From Bin87 sp026710825 (GTDB lineage Bacteria > Chloroflexota > Dehalococcoidia > Lucifugimonadales > UBA3495): a stretch of 64,000 nt of DNA. The DNA is taken from positions 1,550,001 through 1,614,000 of the forward strand of contig OZ247427.1 in assembly GCA_965232815.1 (NCBI GenBank). Direction: 5' to 3'. The number at the start of each line of letters is the position of its first letter. Position 1 is the stretch's first letter. Under the pieces are notes generated by a model. It was not told where the DNA came from. It worked only from the letters and a program-made list of their open reading frames with translations, and ran no database searches. The translations under genes were made by a program, and so were the position numbers. Shown piece after piece: positions 33,424 to 42,123 of this stretch.

Positions 33424-35028
33424 ATGGTTGAAATACTTGGGGGCATCCTGGGCGGCGTTGGCCTGCTCTTTTTCGGGATGTGGCTCCTCTCCGAGAACCT
33501 CAAAGCCGTAGTCGGCCCCCGACTGCGCGTGCTGGCCAGCCGCCTCGCCGACAACCGCTTCGCCGGATTCGCCTGGGGGACCCTGGCTGGCGCCATCACC
33601 CAGAGCTCACCCGCCGTAACCTTCATCACCATCAGCATGCTGCGGTCGGGCCTGATCTCGGCGCGGCAGGGCTATCCCATCGCCCTCGGCGCGCAGATGG
33701 GCGTCGGCCTGATCCTGTTCATCGTGACGGTCGATATACGCATCGCCGCCCTCATCGGCATCGGTATCGGCGGCGTGGTCATCACCCGGTTCAGCCGCGG
33801 CAACTACCGCGAGGCCGGCGCCATGCTGTTCGGCGTCGCTGCCTTGCTCTTCGGCCTGGTGCTGATCAAGGAATCGGCCGCGCCCCTGTCGGAGCAGCCC
33901 TGGTTCCGCGCGGGCCTGGACATCTCAGCCGGTTCGATCCTGTTGTCATTCATCATCGGCGCGCTCCTCACGTTCATCGTGCAGGCCCTGGTGCCCGTGG
34001 TGGCCTTCGGCATCGGGCTGGCCGCCGCCGGCCTCGTTGGAGTCGAGCAGGTGCTCATGTACATGTACGGCTCCTATGTCGGCCTCGCCATCAGCGTCAT
34101 GGTGGTCTCCTACGGCCTCAGCGGCACGGCGCGCCAGCTTGGCATGTTCTGGGCCTGCCAGGTCTTCTTCTCCGCGGTGATCCTGGTGACCCTGCTTTAC
34201 ATTGAGGTGTACGCCAGCGTGCCCTTGGTCAAGGCGCTGGTCACGTGGCCCGACATCGGCCTGGGACCCCAGATGGCTCTCGCCGTGATCATCTTTGGCA
34301 TGCCGTCGCGCATTGTCGTGCTGGCCGCCCCCGGCTGGATCATGCGCCTGTTCTCGCGCATCTGGCCGGCCAGTATCGCCGAGCAGCAGTCGCGCCCCTG
34401 GTACATCCACGACCAGGCCATGGACGACGTGGAAACTGCCCTGGATCTCACCCACCTGGAACAGGCTCGTGTCCTCGGCATGTTCTCCGATTACCTGGAG
34501 CGCGCCCGCGACGGTCAGCCCGCCGGCATCGTCCGCGAATGGGCCCGCGAGGTCAACGCCCGCATCGACGAGTTCCTCGACGAACTGGGACGCCTGCGGC
34601 CCGGCCAATCCAGCGAGCGGCGGAACCTCGTCCTCAGCCGCCAGAAGCTCATCACCTGGCTGGAGGAGCAGTTCTCCACCATCCCCGAGGTGCTGGGCAG
34701 GCTGCCCGAGGACAACCTGACGCTGGACACCTTCCGCATCGCCGTGGTGGAGGGCACCGACGCCGCTTTCCTGATTTTCCTGGACGCTCTGGAGGAGAAT
34801 GATCCCGACAGCTGGGCATTCGTCGAGCAACTGATGGGCGACCGCCGCGTCCTGATGCAGGAGGTGCGCGCTCGCTACCTCGCCCTCACTCCCGAGGACG
34901 CCGGCGAACAGCAGCGCATCATCGTGGATGCCACCAACGCCGTGGAAAACATATTCTTCCTGCTCTCCCAGCTGACCCGCGACTTCCAGGAATCAAACGC
35001 CGCCACCGTCGCGGCCGCCGAGGCGTAG
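33424..35028 (+). CDS. Na/Pi cotransporter family protein with PhoU-like domain
   Basis: A 534-residue NptA/PNaS-type transporter that would couple phosphate import to sodium. The membrane half (residues about 1-310) has repeated glycine-rich helices and two QSS-type signatures, ITQSSPAVTFITIS near 60 and a diverged inverted repeat near FIVQALVPVVAFG around 188-200, where the second QSS is replaced by QAL. The cytoplasmic C-terminal half (about 330-530) is a helical PhoU-like domain. Changes in the second motif may alter substrate. It seems unrelated to the upstream phage genes. Confidence 0.85.
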   Translation: MVEILGGILGGVGLLFFGMWLLSENLKAVVGPRLRVLASRLADNRFAGFAWGTLAGAITQSSPAVTFITISMLRSGLISARQGYPIALGAQMGVGLILFIVTVDIRIAALIGIGIGGVVITRFSRGNYREAGAMLFGVAALLFGLVLIKESAAPLSEQPWFRAGLDISAGSILLSFIIGALLTFIVQALVPVVAFGIGLAAAGLVGVEQVLMYMYGSYVGLAISVMVVSYGLSGTARQLGMFWACQVFFSAVILVTLLYIEVYASVPLVKALVTWPDIGLGPQMALAVIIFGMPSRIVVLAAPGWIMRLFSRIWPASIAEQQSRPWYIHDQAMDDVETALDLTHLEQARVLGMFSDYLERARDGQPAGIVREWAREVNARIDEFLDELGRLRPGQSSERRNLVLSRQKLITWLEEQFSTIPEVLGRLPEDNLTLDTFRIAVVEGTDAAFLIFLDALEENDPDSWAFVEQLMGDRRVLMQEVRARYLALTPEDAGEQQRIIVDATNAVENIFFLLSQLTRDFQESNAATVAAAEA

Positions 35029-35197
35029 AGCCGCGAGCACGGTTGACGTCGGGGGATTCGCGCCCGAGGTGCGAAGCTGTGATTGGGCCCGCCACGAGAC
35101 CCACTCCGTCCGTGCTTCACCATAGTCTGCCTTTTACCCCGCGCCATCGCGGGAGTTGCGTCAGTGAATGCTTGGCAAGGGAGTCCCGGTTAACTCA

Positions 35198-35232
35198 AGC
35201 TGCGGGGCTGCCAATAGGCCAGCCCCGCAGCT
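35198..35232. terminator. Bidirectional terminator-like hairpin
   Basis: A perfect 13-bp stem AGCTGCGGGGCTG/CAGCCCCGCAGCT (35198-35210, 35220-35232) with a 9-nt loop. It lies between the convergent Na/Pi transporter and secreted-protein genes. There is no U-run, so it may pause transcription or stabilise RNA rather than terminate on its own. Confidence 0.5.
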
Positions 35233-35307
35233 CCGACATTAGCGCCGTGGGCTCTCATGGGAACGGCGCAGCGGCACGCTGATCGAACGGCGTTTCCGCA
35301 GTTGCGC

Positions 35308-36192
35308 TCAGTTGGATCCCTGGGGGAGCGCTCCGCCATTGACCTTGTGACCGGGGTACATGCGATTGTGGAAGTGGTTGGCGTCGCGATCACCAAATGA
35401 CCATTTAACCGTGCCCTTGCCGAGGCCGTTGCGCCCGAGTTCGGGAACCATCAATCCGTTGCTGTCCCTGTCCCCGGGGCCGACCTCATAAGCGAACCGC
35501 AGCACCTTGGTGTCGCTCCCGCGGACGTAGGCCGCGCGCTTGAAACCCGACGGATCCTCCGGTGGCACCCAGGGGTTGCCATAGGTTGGCACGGTGATCC
35601 ACAGGGGCATCGTGGGTTCGCCGGCGATGCGGACTTTGTTGTCGAACACCACTTCGATTTCGATCTGCTCTCCCGCGCGGTAGGTGTCTCCGTCCGCCGG
35701 CTTGGAAACTAGGCGCACCTGGCGCACGCGGGGCGGGTCGTTGTCCCGGATGGTTATTGTGCACCGCTGGTCCGGGTTCTGTCCGACTTCGTCCCTGGGT
35801 CCGACCGTTACGATGAAAGTCTCGCCGTCGTCCAAGTGATCATCGTTGGTGATGATGGTTTTCACTTGGCTGGGGTTGGAGGTGACGATGAGCCCCGCTT
35901 TGTAGGAGAAGTCGTCCCACCGGTCGGCCGTGCCGTCCACCATATTCAGTTCATAGACCATGTGCGTTCTTCTCTTCTGGGTGGAGGCGACCGTCGCGAC
36001 CACCTGTCGGAAGGGTCCTTCCTCGGTGACGGTGCCCGGGCACTCGGAGATATAGATCGTGCTGTGGCCCTGGTCGTTTGCATCGGGAGCGAAGGCAAGT
36101 ACAGAGAGAATTAGCGGCCCGAACAGCACGAACATGGCGAAAGTGGCGAGGGGGAGCAGTATGCGGGTTTTCATGGGAATCTTGAGCTTCAT
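35308..36192 (-). CDS. Secreted beta-sandwich protein
   Basis: A 294-residue exported protein. ATG 36192 is preferred, with AAAGGAG eight bases before it. The signal peptide is MKLKIPMKTRILLPLATFAM followed by a hydrophobic stretch to about residue 36. Two modules follow: a Calx-beta-like part ending with DDHLDDGETFIVTV and TITIRDNDPP, and a bacterial Ig-like part starting VRLVSKPADGDTYRAGEQIE. These resemble modules of large surface proteins of related bacteria, here as a short version. It lacks an obvious anchor. Ligand and role unknown. Confidence 0.7.
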   Translation of the reverse strand: MKLKIPMKTRILLPLATFAMFVLFGPLILSVLAFAPDANDQGHSTIYISECPGTVTEEGPFRQVVATVASTQKRRTHMVYELNMVDGTADRWDDFSYKAGLIVTSNPSQVKTIITNDDHLDDGETFIVTVGPRDEVGQNPDQRCTITIRDNDPPRVRQVRLVSKPADGDTYRAGEQIEIEVVFDNKVRIAGEPTMPLWITVPTYGNPWVPPEDPSGFKRAAYVRGSDTKVLRFAYEVGPGDRDSNGLMVPELGRNGLGKGTVKWSFGDRDANHFHNRMYPGHKVNGGALPQGSN

Positions 36193-36548
36193 GGTTATCA
36201 CTCCTTTGTTTGTATGAGATGCTGCTTGTATGGTGCGTAATAATGATTATTATGTATTAGTATATGTCTGATGTCGTTTGCTGGCAATGACAGATGGCGC
36301 ATGCCAGGGCAATTGCATTGCACGGGGACAGGTCCTTGAGCGTGTAACTGGAACCCCAGCCGGCCTTTTTGCGTTGGCCTTGATGCCCGCCCTGGCGGTT
36401 GGTTCCCGCTTGGGCAGGTTCAGGGTCCAGCAGCGTAGACCGCCGGATTCCGGTCGGCGCGTCCGGTTGGTCATCGCGAGGAGCGCCGCCGGTTGAGGGG
36501 CGGATTGGCCCTGTGCTATCATCCGTATCTACCACGCTGCACACCCGG

Positions 36549-36623
36549 GCGGGCGTAACTCAGTGGTAGAGTGTTTGCTTCCCAAGCAAAAAGTCGTGGG
36601 TTCGAATCCCATCGCCCGCTCCA
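36549..36623 (+). tRNA. tRNA-Gly(CCC)
   Basis: Acceptor GCGGGCG pairs with CGCCCGC, D-arm with GTGGTAGAG, anticodon stem TTTGC/GCAAA around TTCCCAA giving anticodon CCC, T-arm GTGGGTTCGAATCCCAT, discriminator T and encoded CCA. Intact, 75 nt. Its last 20 bases are repeated exactly at 55865-55884, marking it as an integration site. Confidence 0.95.
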
Positions 36624-36811
36624 TATTTCCGGGCCACGGGAGTTTCAGGTAGGGGTTACCCATATTGGGCAGTGCCTAAAGATATTTCCCGCTTGGCGAT
36701 GCCGCCATTCGAACGGTTTTGAGTGATTTCAGACCTGATGGCAACCAATCCTAGCCAATCGCACGCGTCCTCTACATCACCCTGCACCACGCCCCGATTT
36801 TCAACACCCTG

Positions 36812-38074
36812 CTAAGCGGACCTGCCCTGCCTTCGCCTGCTGGCACCCGGCGACTCGTACAACACACCGGCATCAATCAGCGCGGCCACATCCTCCACCG
36901 CGTACTCCAGGTGCTCAGCCAGCACCTCGTAATTGTGCTCGCCCAGTTGCGGCGCGGGCCCGCTGACCGCCGCCGGCGTCGCTGAGAAACGGTACGGCGG
37001 CGACACCACTCCCACCGGCCCGACCTCCGGGTACTCAATCTCCTGGAATGCCCCGCGCGCCTTGTAGTGCGGATGGCGCCAGATCTCCTCCTGAGACAGC
37101 ACCGGACCCGATGAAATCCGCGCCTCCGCCAGCACCAGCAGCGCCGCCTCGTCGTCGGGCAGGGTCTGCAGCCATTCCTCAATAATGCCCACAATCTCGT
37201 CCCGCCGCTCCACCCGGTCGTCATCCGTCAGGTAGCCGGGGTTCTCGATGAGATCCTCGCGTCCCATGCACTCGCACAACCGGCCCCACGCGCTGTTGGG
37301 CCCCTGACCCGGCGCTTGCAGCGATATGTACCCCTCTTTCGCCTTCAATATTCCCATTGGGAAGGTGTAGGTGTTCTGCTCGCCGTTGCGGTAGTGCAGC
37401 GGAACCCCGTGGTTGGCGGCCACGTGGGGCATCGCCAGCGAGTCCAGGAACATCAGGCTGTCGATCATGGACAGGTCAATGTACTGACCCTCGCCCGTCC
37501 GCTGCCGGTGAAACAGCGCGTATCCCACCGCCATCGCCCCGGTCATGCCGGTTATTGTATCGCCGATGCCGCCTCCGATGGTGTACGGCGCGCCGTCCCG
37601 CTCGCCGGTGATCCAGTTGAGGCCGCTGACTGCCTGCGCCACCGGATCGGTGCAGACGTGCTCGGGGTTGTGCGCGAATCCCTCCTGCCCGTAGCCCGTC
37701 ATGGAGCACATGATGATGCCCGGGTTGAGCCCTCGCAGGTTGGGGTAGTCCAGCCCGTAGCTCCGCACGACGTGGGGTGTGTAGTTCTCCACCAACACGT
37801 CGGCCCGTTTGACCAGGGCGTGGACGATCTCCAGCCCGGCATCCGTCTTCAGGTCAACGCACAAGCTCTTCTTGCCGCCGTTCAGGTGCAAATACGGCAC
37901 GCCGTTTCGTGTGGGCAACGACTCCGGCGTGAACCGTTCGTCCTGATCCGCCGCCGGCCGCTCGATCTTGATAACCTCGGCGCCCATATCCGCCATGATC
38001 CGGCTGCAGAACGGCCCGACAAACGCCGCCGTAAAATCCAAAACCGTTACCCCTGCCAGCAGTCCTCCAGACAT
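36812..38074 (-). CDS. CaiB/BaiF CoA-transferase family protein
   Basis: A 420-residue family III CoA-transferase, which moves CoA between organic acids through an aspartyl-CoA intermediate. Seen: VTVLDFTAAFVGPFCSRIMA with the P-F/GP region near the N-terminus, GAEVIKIERP, LHLNGGKKSLCVDLKTDAG, the ADVLVENYTP segment, and a catalytic Asp in YIDLSMIDSL. AGGAGG lies six bases before ATG 38074, so the TTG-started longer frame is not used. Substrates are unknown. The position just inside the tRNA-Gly end suggests it was acquired, but there is no direct evidence. Confidence 0.9.
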   Translation of the reverse strand: MSGGLLAGVTVLDFTAAFVGPFCSRIMADMGAEVIKIERPAADQDERFTPESLPTRNGVPYLHLNGGKKSLCVDLKTDAGLEIVHALVKRADVLVENYTPHVVRSYGLDYPNLRGLNPGIIMCSMTGYGQEGFAHNPEHVCTDPVAQAVSGLNWITGERDGAPYTIGGGIGDTITGMTGAMAVGYALFHRQRTGEGQYIDLSMIDSLMFLDSLAMPHVAANHGVPLHYRNGEQNTYTFPMGILKAKEGYISLQAPGQGPNSAWGRLCECMGREDLIENPGYLTDDDRVERRDEIVGIIEEWLQTLPDDEAALLVLAEARISSGPVLSQEEIWRHPHYKARGAFQEIEYPEVGPVGVVSPPYRFSATPAAVSGPAPQLGEHNYEVLAEHLEYAVEDVAALIDAGVLYESPGASRRRQGRSA

Positions 38075-38223
38075 GAGCAACCTCCTCGTCTGCCGCTCCG
38101 ATGATTGTACACGTCACGGGTGACCCGGCTGCGCAAGGGTTGGTCCAAAAAGCCTGTTGAGTAGGACGCCGAAATGACGCGCCTGCCATGGCGGCGCGGG
38201 CGTTGCGACGGGCGCCGTCGCCG

Positions 38224-38637
38224 TCAGATCCCCAACGCCGCCACTCCAGCTTTGGCGATGGCTTCATCGTCGAACCCGCTGGGCAGGCCGCCCACTCCGA
38301 TGGCGCCGACCACCGCGCCGTCATGGAACACGGCTACTCCTCCGGGTAGCGCAATCAACTGGGCGTCACCGAAAGCCTCCAGCGACCTGCCCGTGCTGCT
38401 GAGTTGCTCGGCGAAAGCGGCGGTATCCATGGAGCGGACCGCGGATGTGTAGGCCTTGCGGATGGCGAAGGTCGGCCTGAGGCACCGGTCCATCCGGGCG
38501 TAGGCCAGCAGGTTTCCGGCATCGTCAACCACGGCCATATCGACCTTGCGCCGGTCCGGATTCCGATTGAAATCGGCGATCATGGCCGTGATGGCGTTCT
38601 GGGCCTGTTCCAGGCTGATCATGGATTTGTTGTACAT
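38224..38637 (-). CDS. GlcG/HbpS family protein
   Basis: A 137-residue protein with the GlcG/HbpS (heme-degrading/binding) fold: ALAY-type MAVVDDAGNLLAYARMD, TFAIRKAYTSAV, GVAVFHDGAVVGAIGVGGLP, and DDEAIAKAGVAAL. AAGGAGAT lies seven bases before ATG 38637. Members bind heme or cobalamin-like tetrapyrroles or accompany glycolate and aromatic catabolism; its specific role is unknown. Same strand as the CoA-transferase and arylsulfotransferase genes. Confidence 0.85.
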   Translation of the reverse strand: MYNKSMISLEQAQNAITAMIADFNRNPDRRKVDMAVVDDAGNLLAYARMDRCLRPTFAIRKAYTSAVRSMDTAAFAEQLSSTGRSLEAFGDAQLIALPGGVAVFHDGAVVGAIGVGGLPSGFDDEAIAKAGVAALGI

Positions 38638-38760
38638 GGTTACATCTCCTTGAAATTGGCGTTGACGAAATTGGCGTAGAAAGATCGCGAAGCTCTACTG
38701 GTCGGGCGATGGACACGTGCGGCCAGACACCTCCTCGACGAGGCCGGCCGTGAGTTGGAT

Positions 38761-39849
38761 TTACCTCCTCCCGTAAAGACGATTGAGATTGCCGAGCAAG
38801 CCCGGGTCCAGGTCCCTGCCCTGCAGCGCAGGATGGTCGGGGCCGTACCGATGGGCGCGGAACACGGCGTTGGCCATACCCCACTGGGACGGGACGAAGA
38901 AGGGGCTGACATATTCCCAGACGATCTCGTTGGTCGGCGTAACCTCGAACAGCCGGCCCTGCTGACCTTCGGTGATGAGGGTGTTGCCGTTGGGCAAGCG
39001 TTGGGCCCCGCCGGTGAAGTGGGTGAAGAATGACACCATCGGCCGGCCCTGATATTGCCATACAATCTCGCTGCTGGACGGATCCACCTCGACCACCCGG
39101 GAATAGCTGAGCCCGCGCCGGTGGGACCCGTTGTCCAGCAGCAGCACGTTACCGTTGTCCAGGTAGGTGGGATGATGCTGATGGGATATGTTCCCCGGCC
39201 CCCACTTCCAGGTGATCTCCCCGGTTGCCCGATCCACCATTGCCACGGTGTCAAGGATGCGGAAACTGACCAGGAACGAACTGCCGTCGGGAGACGCCGT
39301 CAGGTCGTTGGCGCTTCCCCAGGCATCGCGCCTTTCCAGCGGGCAGATCACGTCCGTTTCCGGATCCAGGTGGTTGGCGGAATGCCAGATGTTGACCTCG
39401 GTCCCGTCGGGAGCAACCTCCACGACCTGGTCGCCAAGCATTTGCTCCGGGTCGTTGGCAGTGGCGAAACCACCAAGAACGCTGCGGGTCAGGTCGGCGG
39501 AAATCCGGTCGCGCTGGAGCAGCAGCAGAGTGTTGCCGTTGGGGAGCCGGGCGTGGCGTCGCAGGCTGGGGTCGTAGTGCTCCCAGACCAGCCGGCCGTC
39601 CCAGTCCACCTCACGGATGTGGTCAGCGCCTGGCGGGTTGGCACCCAGGTCACGGAAAAGCAGGTTGCCATTGTCCAGCAGAAAACCGTACGCGATGCCG
39701 CCGGGATAGTGCCAACGATGGACGAAGTTGCCTTCCATATCGATAAGGTAGGCATCATCCCCGCCGTTGGGAGAGAAGAGCGTGTATCCCCGGTGGGCTC
39801 CGGACGAGTCATAACGGATCAATCCAGTGGGCCGGTAGGACGTGTTCAT
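38761..39849 (-). CDS. Arylsulfotransferase (ASST)-like beta-propeller protein
   Basis: A 362-residue ASST-type propeller. Repeated blades read GYTLFSPNGGDDAYLIDMEG, HYPGGIAYGFLLDNGNLLFR, and HARLPNGNTLLLLQRD, EITWKWGPGNISHQHHPTYL, and RLPNGNTLITEGQQGRLFEV, with histidines (HQHHPTY and the HARL site) as expected for sulfate transfer from aryl sulfate to phenols. No signal peptide is seen, unlike enterobacterial periplasmic ASST. AGAGGAG precedes ATG 39849. An alternative is a propeller of unrelated function. It forms a minus-strand set with GlcG-like and CoA-transferase genes. Confidence 0.8.
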   Translation of the reverse strand: MNTSYRPTGLIRYDSSGAHRGYTLFSPNGGDDAYLIDMEGNFVHRWHYPGGIAYGFLLDNGNLLFRDLGANPPGADHIREVDWDGRLVWEHYDPSLRRHARLPNGNTLLLLQRDRISADLTRSVLGGFATANDPEQMLGDQVVEVAPDGTEVNIWHSANHLDPETDVICPLERRDAWGSANDLTASPDGSSFLVSFRILDTVAMVDRATGEITWKWGPGNISHQHHPTYLDNGNVLLLDNGSHRRGLSYSRVVEVDPSSSEIVWQYQGRPMVSFFTHFTGGAQRLPNGNTLITEGQQGRLFEVTPTNEIVWEYVSPFFVPSQWGMANAVFRAHRYGPDHPALQGRDLDPGLLGNLNRLYGRR

Positions 39850-40027
39850 GGGGCCGCTCCTCTGCTGTTGCCCGTACCAATCGTGTCGCCCGGGCCAATG
39901 CCATCAACCGATTTCGCTGCTGGTTCAATCCGTGAGCCGCTGGCAGAGGATACCGGGTGTGAGACCGGTGGTAAACTCCGCGCGACCCCGATCCTCAAAC
40001 CTGGGCCGGCGGCAGGATATAGTTCAA

Positions 40028-40240
40028 ATGCGCATCGCGGCACCCGATCTGGTGTCCAACTCCTATTTCCCGGCGGTCGCCGCAGTGGAATTGGGGTTCT
40101 TCAAGTCCCAGGGAATGGATGTGGAGTTGGAGATTGTCTTCCCGGTGGGACGGGCCATGCCGGCGTTGCGGGACGGCGAGGTGGACTTTGTGGCGGGACC
40201 CGCCCAGGCTACTCCATCCGCGTTCACAGACTGTGGACAG
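40028..40240 (+). pseudogene. N-terminal fragment of an ABC substrate-binding protein (NMT1/TauA-like)
   Basis: The frame from ATG 40028 gives MRIAAPDLVSNSYFPAVAAV, ELGFFKSQGMDVELEIVF, then ALRDGEVDFVAGPAQATPSA, the first 70 residues of a nitrate/taurine/thiamine-precursor-type binding protein. Similarity then stops and the frames after it do not rejoin. No signal peptide is present. A truncated remnant. Confidence 0.65.
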
Positions 40241-41750
40241 GAACATATTCCGTGCCCGCCCCGATATCTCCGCTGGGGCAGCCATCCGCAAACTGGTCAG
40301 CATGGGCGTGGTTCGCGCCATGCCCATGCTCCCGGCTGCAGCTGCGGGCGGTTCTGGCCCTCCCCGCGCTGGTTGACCGGGTGCCCTGCCGCATTTGCTG
40401 AGCGCTCTGGGCGACGGTGAGGCGGCGGTGCGAGCCGCGGTCGCCCGGGAGCCGGGAGACCTGGACAACGGGAGCTCCATCCCCGTCCTCACCGACGCCC
40501 TCCAGGGCGAAGGTGAAGTTGAGGAGGTGCGCGAAGCGATCCGCGGTGCGCTGGCTTTCCTGGCCAAAGTTCACAGGCGTCAGTCTGCGGCGCCCGAAGT
40601 AGGATGAATTCCGCCACGGTCCTGAGGGATTGGTGCTCTCCAGCGCGCGCCGCCTGGCGGGGATAGCGCGTCGCCGCATTGCCGGCGCCAACGTGCTGCG
40701 CCATGCCGTCGAGCTTTATGGCGGACACACGGAGGTTCACGCAATGACCGTTGCGCGAATCATAGCGGTATCGATAAGGTGGAGCGCGCCGGAAGGGCTG
40801 GAAGGCGCATTGCCTCATTACAAACGTTACTTTTGTGAAGTGATTGCCGTCGCAAACAGTCATCGCCTCTTCCGACTGGAACTGGCAGGCGGTGGCGGTA
40901 TGTGCAGGGCCGATTCGGGTTGGTGCTGAGCCGGAGTAGTCGTCTGAACTACCCGCACCGCTTGGGATTTGTGCTAAACCGTCTAACAAACGTTTGCCCA
41001 AGGCGGACCCAGTGCGGCGGTAGGCCTTTGCGGCGGAGTAGGTGGCTCCGACGGTCGCCGCTCGATGAACCAGGGGCAGGATATTCTTCGCCGACGAGGC
41101 CCATTTCCGAGCGATGGCGACTTGAGGGGCCAATACGTACTCAAGGGGGAACCCGCCTTGGCGCACTCCGCCCGCACCGCCATCGTAAGGCTGAAGACGG
41201 ACAGCCGATGCAACAGCCACGCCAATGACTGCCCCCGTCTTCGACCTCTTGGACATTGGCCTCAAGGACTGGCGCCAGATCATCGCAGTAGATGACGCAC
41301 TCTCAAACCATTCACAGGACGCTACCGCGCCGACTATTTCCTACGCAAATACAACATTAGGCCCATTGGAATTGCGCCGTGGGTCAGTAACAATAGATAC
41401 ACAACGGCAGCGGGCGGGCGTCAGGGTGTTTGACGAAGGGAAAGGCGACTCCGCCTCGGTATGCCTATCAGCGCGCTTCTTGGGGCCACCGGCATGATCG
41501 GCGGCCCAGCCTCGAAGCGCCCAGGGATCTGAATTCCCCCGAGTGCTCCGACGTGGCGCGCCGGGAGTTTCACCCAGCACTGATGATCCACAAGCGCTCC
41601 AGGCAAGGCGCCGCGAAAGGTTCAGGTTTTTACGCCACTGACCGCGCCCGTAAGCAGTAGCCCCATCGGTACAGGATGCCCAGGTCCGTCCACCAACCAA
41701 CAAAACTTACCGACCACTAACCACAACATTCCAGACTAGGGAGGTACCCA
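40241..41750. other. About 1.5 kb of degenerate sequence upstream of groES
   Basis: No convincing intact gene. A 70-residue plus-strand ORF (40395-40607) contains LSALGDGEAAVRAAVAREPG, like a HEAT-repeat fragment, and a long minus-strand frame (40489-41283) has no recognised motif. It is probably decayed DNA plus the groES promoter region. No CIRCE-type inverted repeat (TTAGCACTC, nine bases, GAGTGCTAA) is present in the 300 bases before groES. Confidence 0.4.
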
Positions 41751-42044
41751 GTGGCCAATTTCACACCGCTAGGCGAGCGCATCGTCATCAAGCCCATGGA
41801 ACAGGAAACCCAGACCCGGGGAGGCATCCTGCTCCCCGACACCGCCAGGGAAAAGCCCCAGGAGGGCGAGGTCATCGCCGTTGGCTCCGGCCGCGTCGCC
41901 GACGACGGCTCCCGCATCGCCATGGAACTTTCCGTCGGCGACAAGGTCATCTACTCCAAGTACGCCGGCACCCAATATGACGACGACGACGACGATGAGT
42001 ACCTGATCATGCGTGAATCAGACGTCCTGGCCAAACTGAGCTAG
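41751..42044 (+). CDS. groES: Co-chaperonin GroES
   Basis: A 97-residue GroES. It starts at GTG 41751 with GGGAGG eight bases upstream. Seen: PLGERIVIKPMEQETQTRGG (including the start of the mobile loop), ILLPDTAREKPQEGEVIAVG, DKVIYSKYAGTQYDDDD, and the end EYLIMRESDVLAKL. It has an unusual run of six aspartates before EYLIMRE where most GroES have one or two. It forms the lid of the GroEL chamber. GroEL follows after 79 bases. Confidence 0.95.
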   Translation: MANFTPLGERIVIKPMEQETQTRGGILLPDTAREKPQEGEVIAVGSGRVADDGSRIAMELSVGDKVIYSKYAGTQYDDDDDDEYLIMRESDVLAKLS

Positions 42045-42123
42045 CCGTTCCGTTCCAACTCCGGAACTCTCGTACGTACACGAAACTATCCCCGATAGCG
42101 CACACTCCAACGAGGAGATACCA

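Noticed and set aside
40489..41283. A 264-residue minus-strand ORF upstream of groES
   Set aside because: No motif, no ribosome-binding site and overlap with fragments on the other strand; likely chance open frame in GC-rich decayed DNA.
41450..41750. CIRCE heat-shock operator upstream of groES
   Set aside because: No TTAGCACTC-N9-GAGTGCTAA or close variant was found on inspection.
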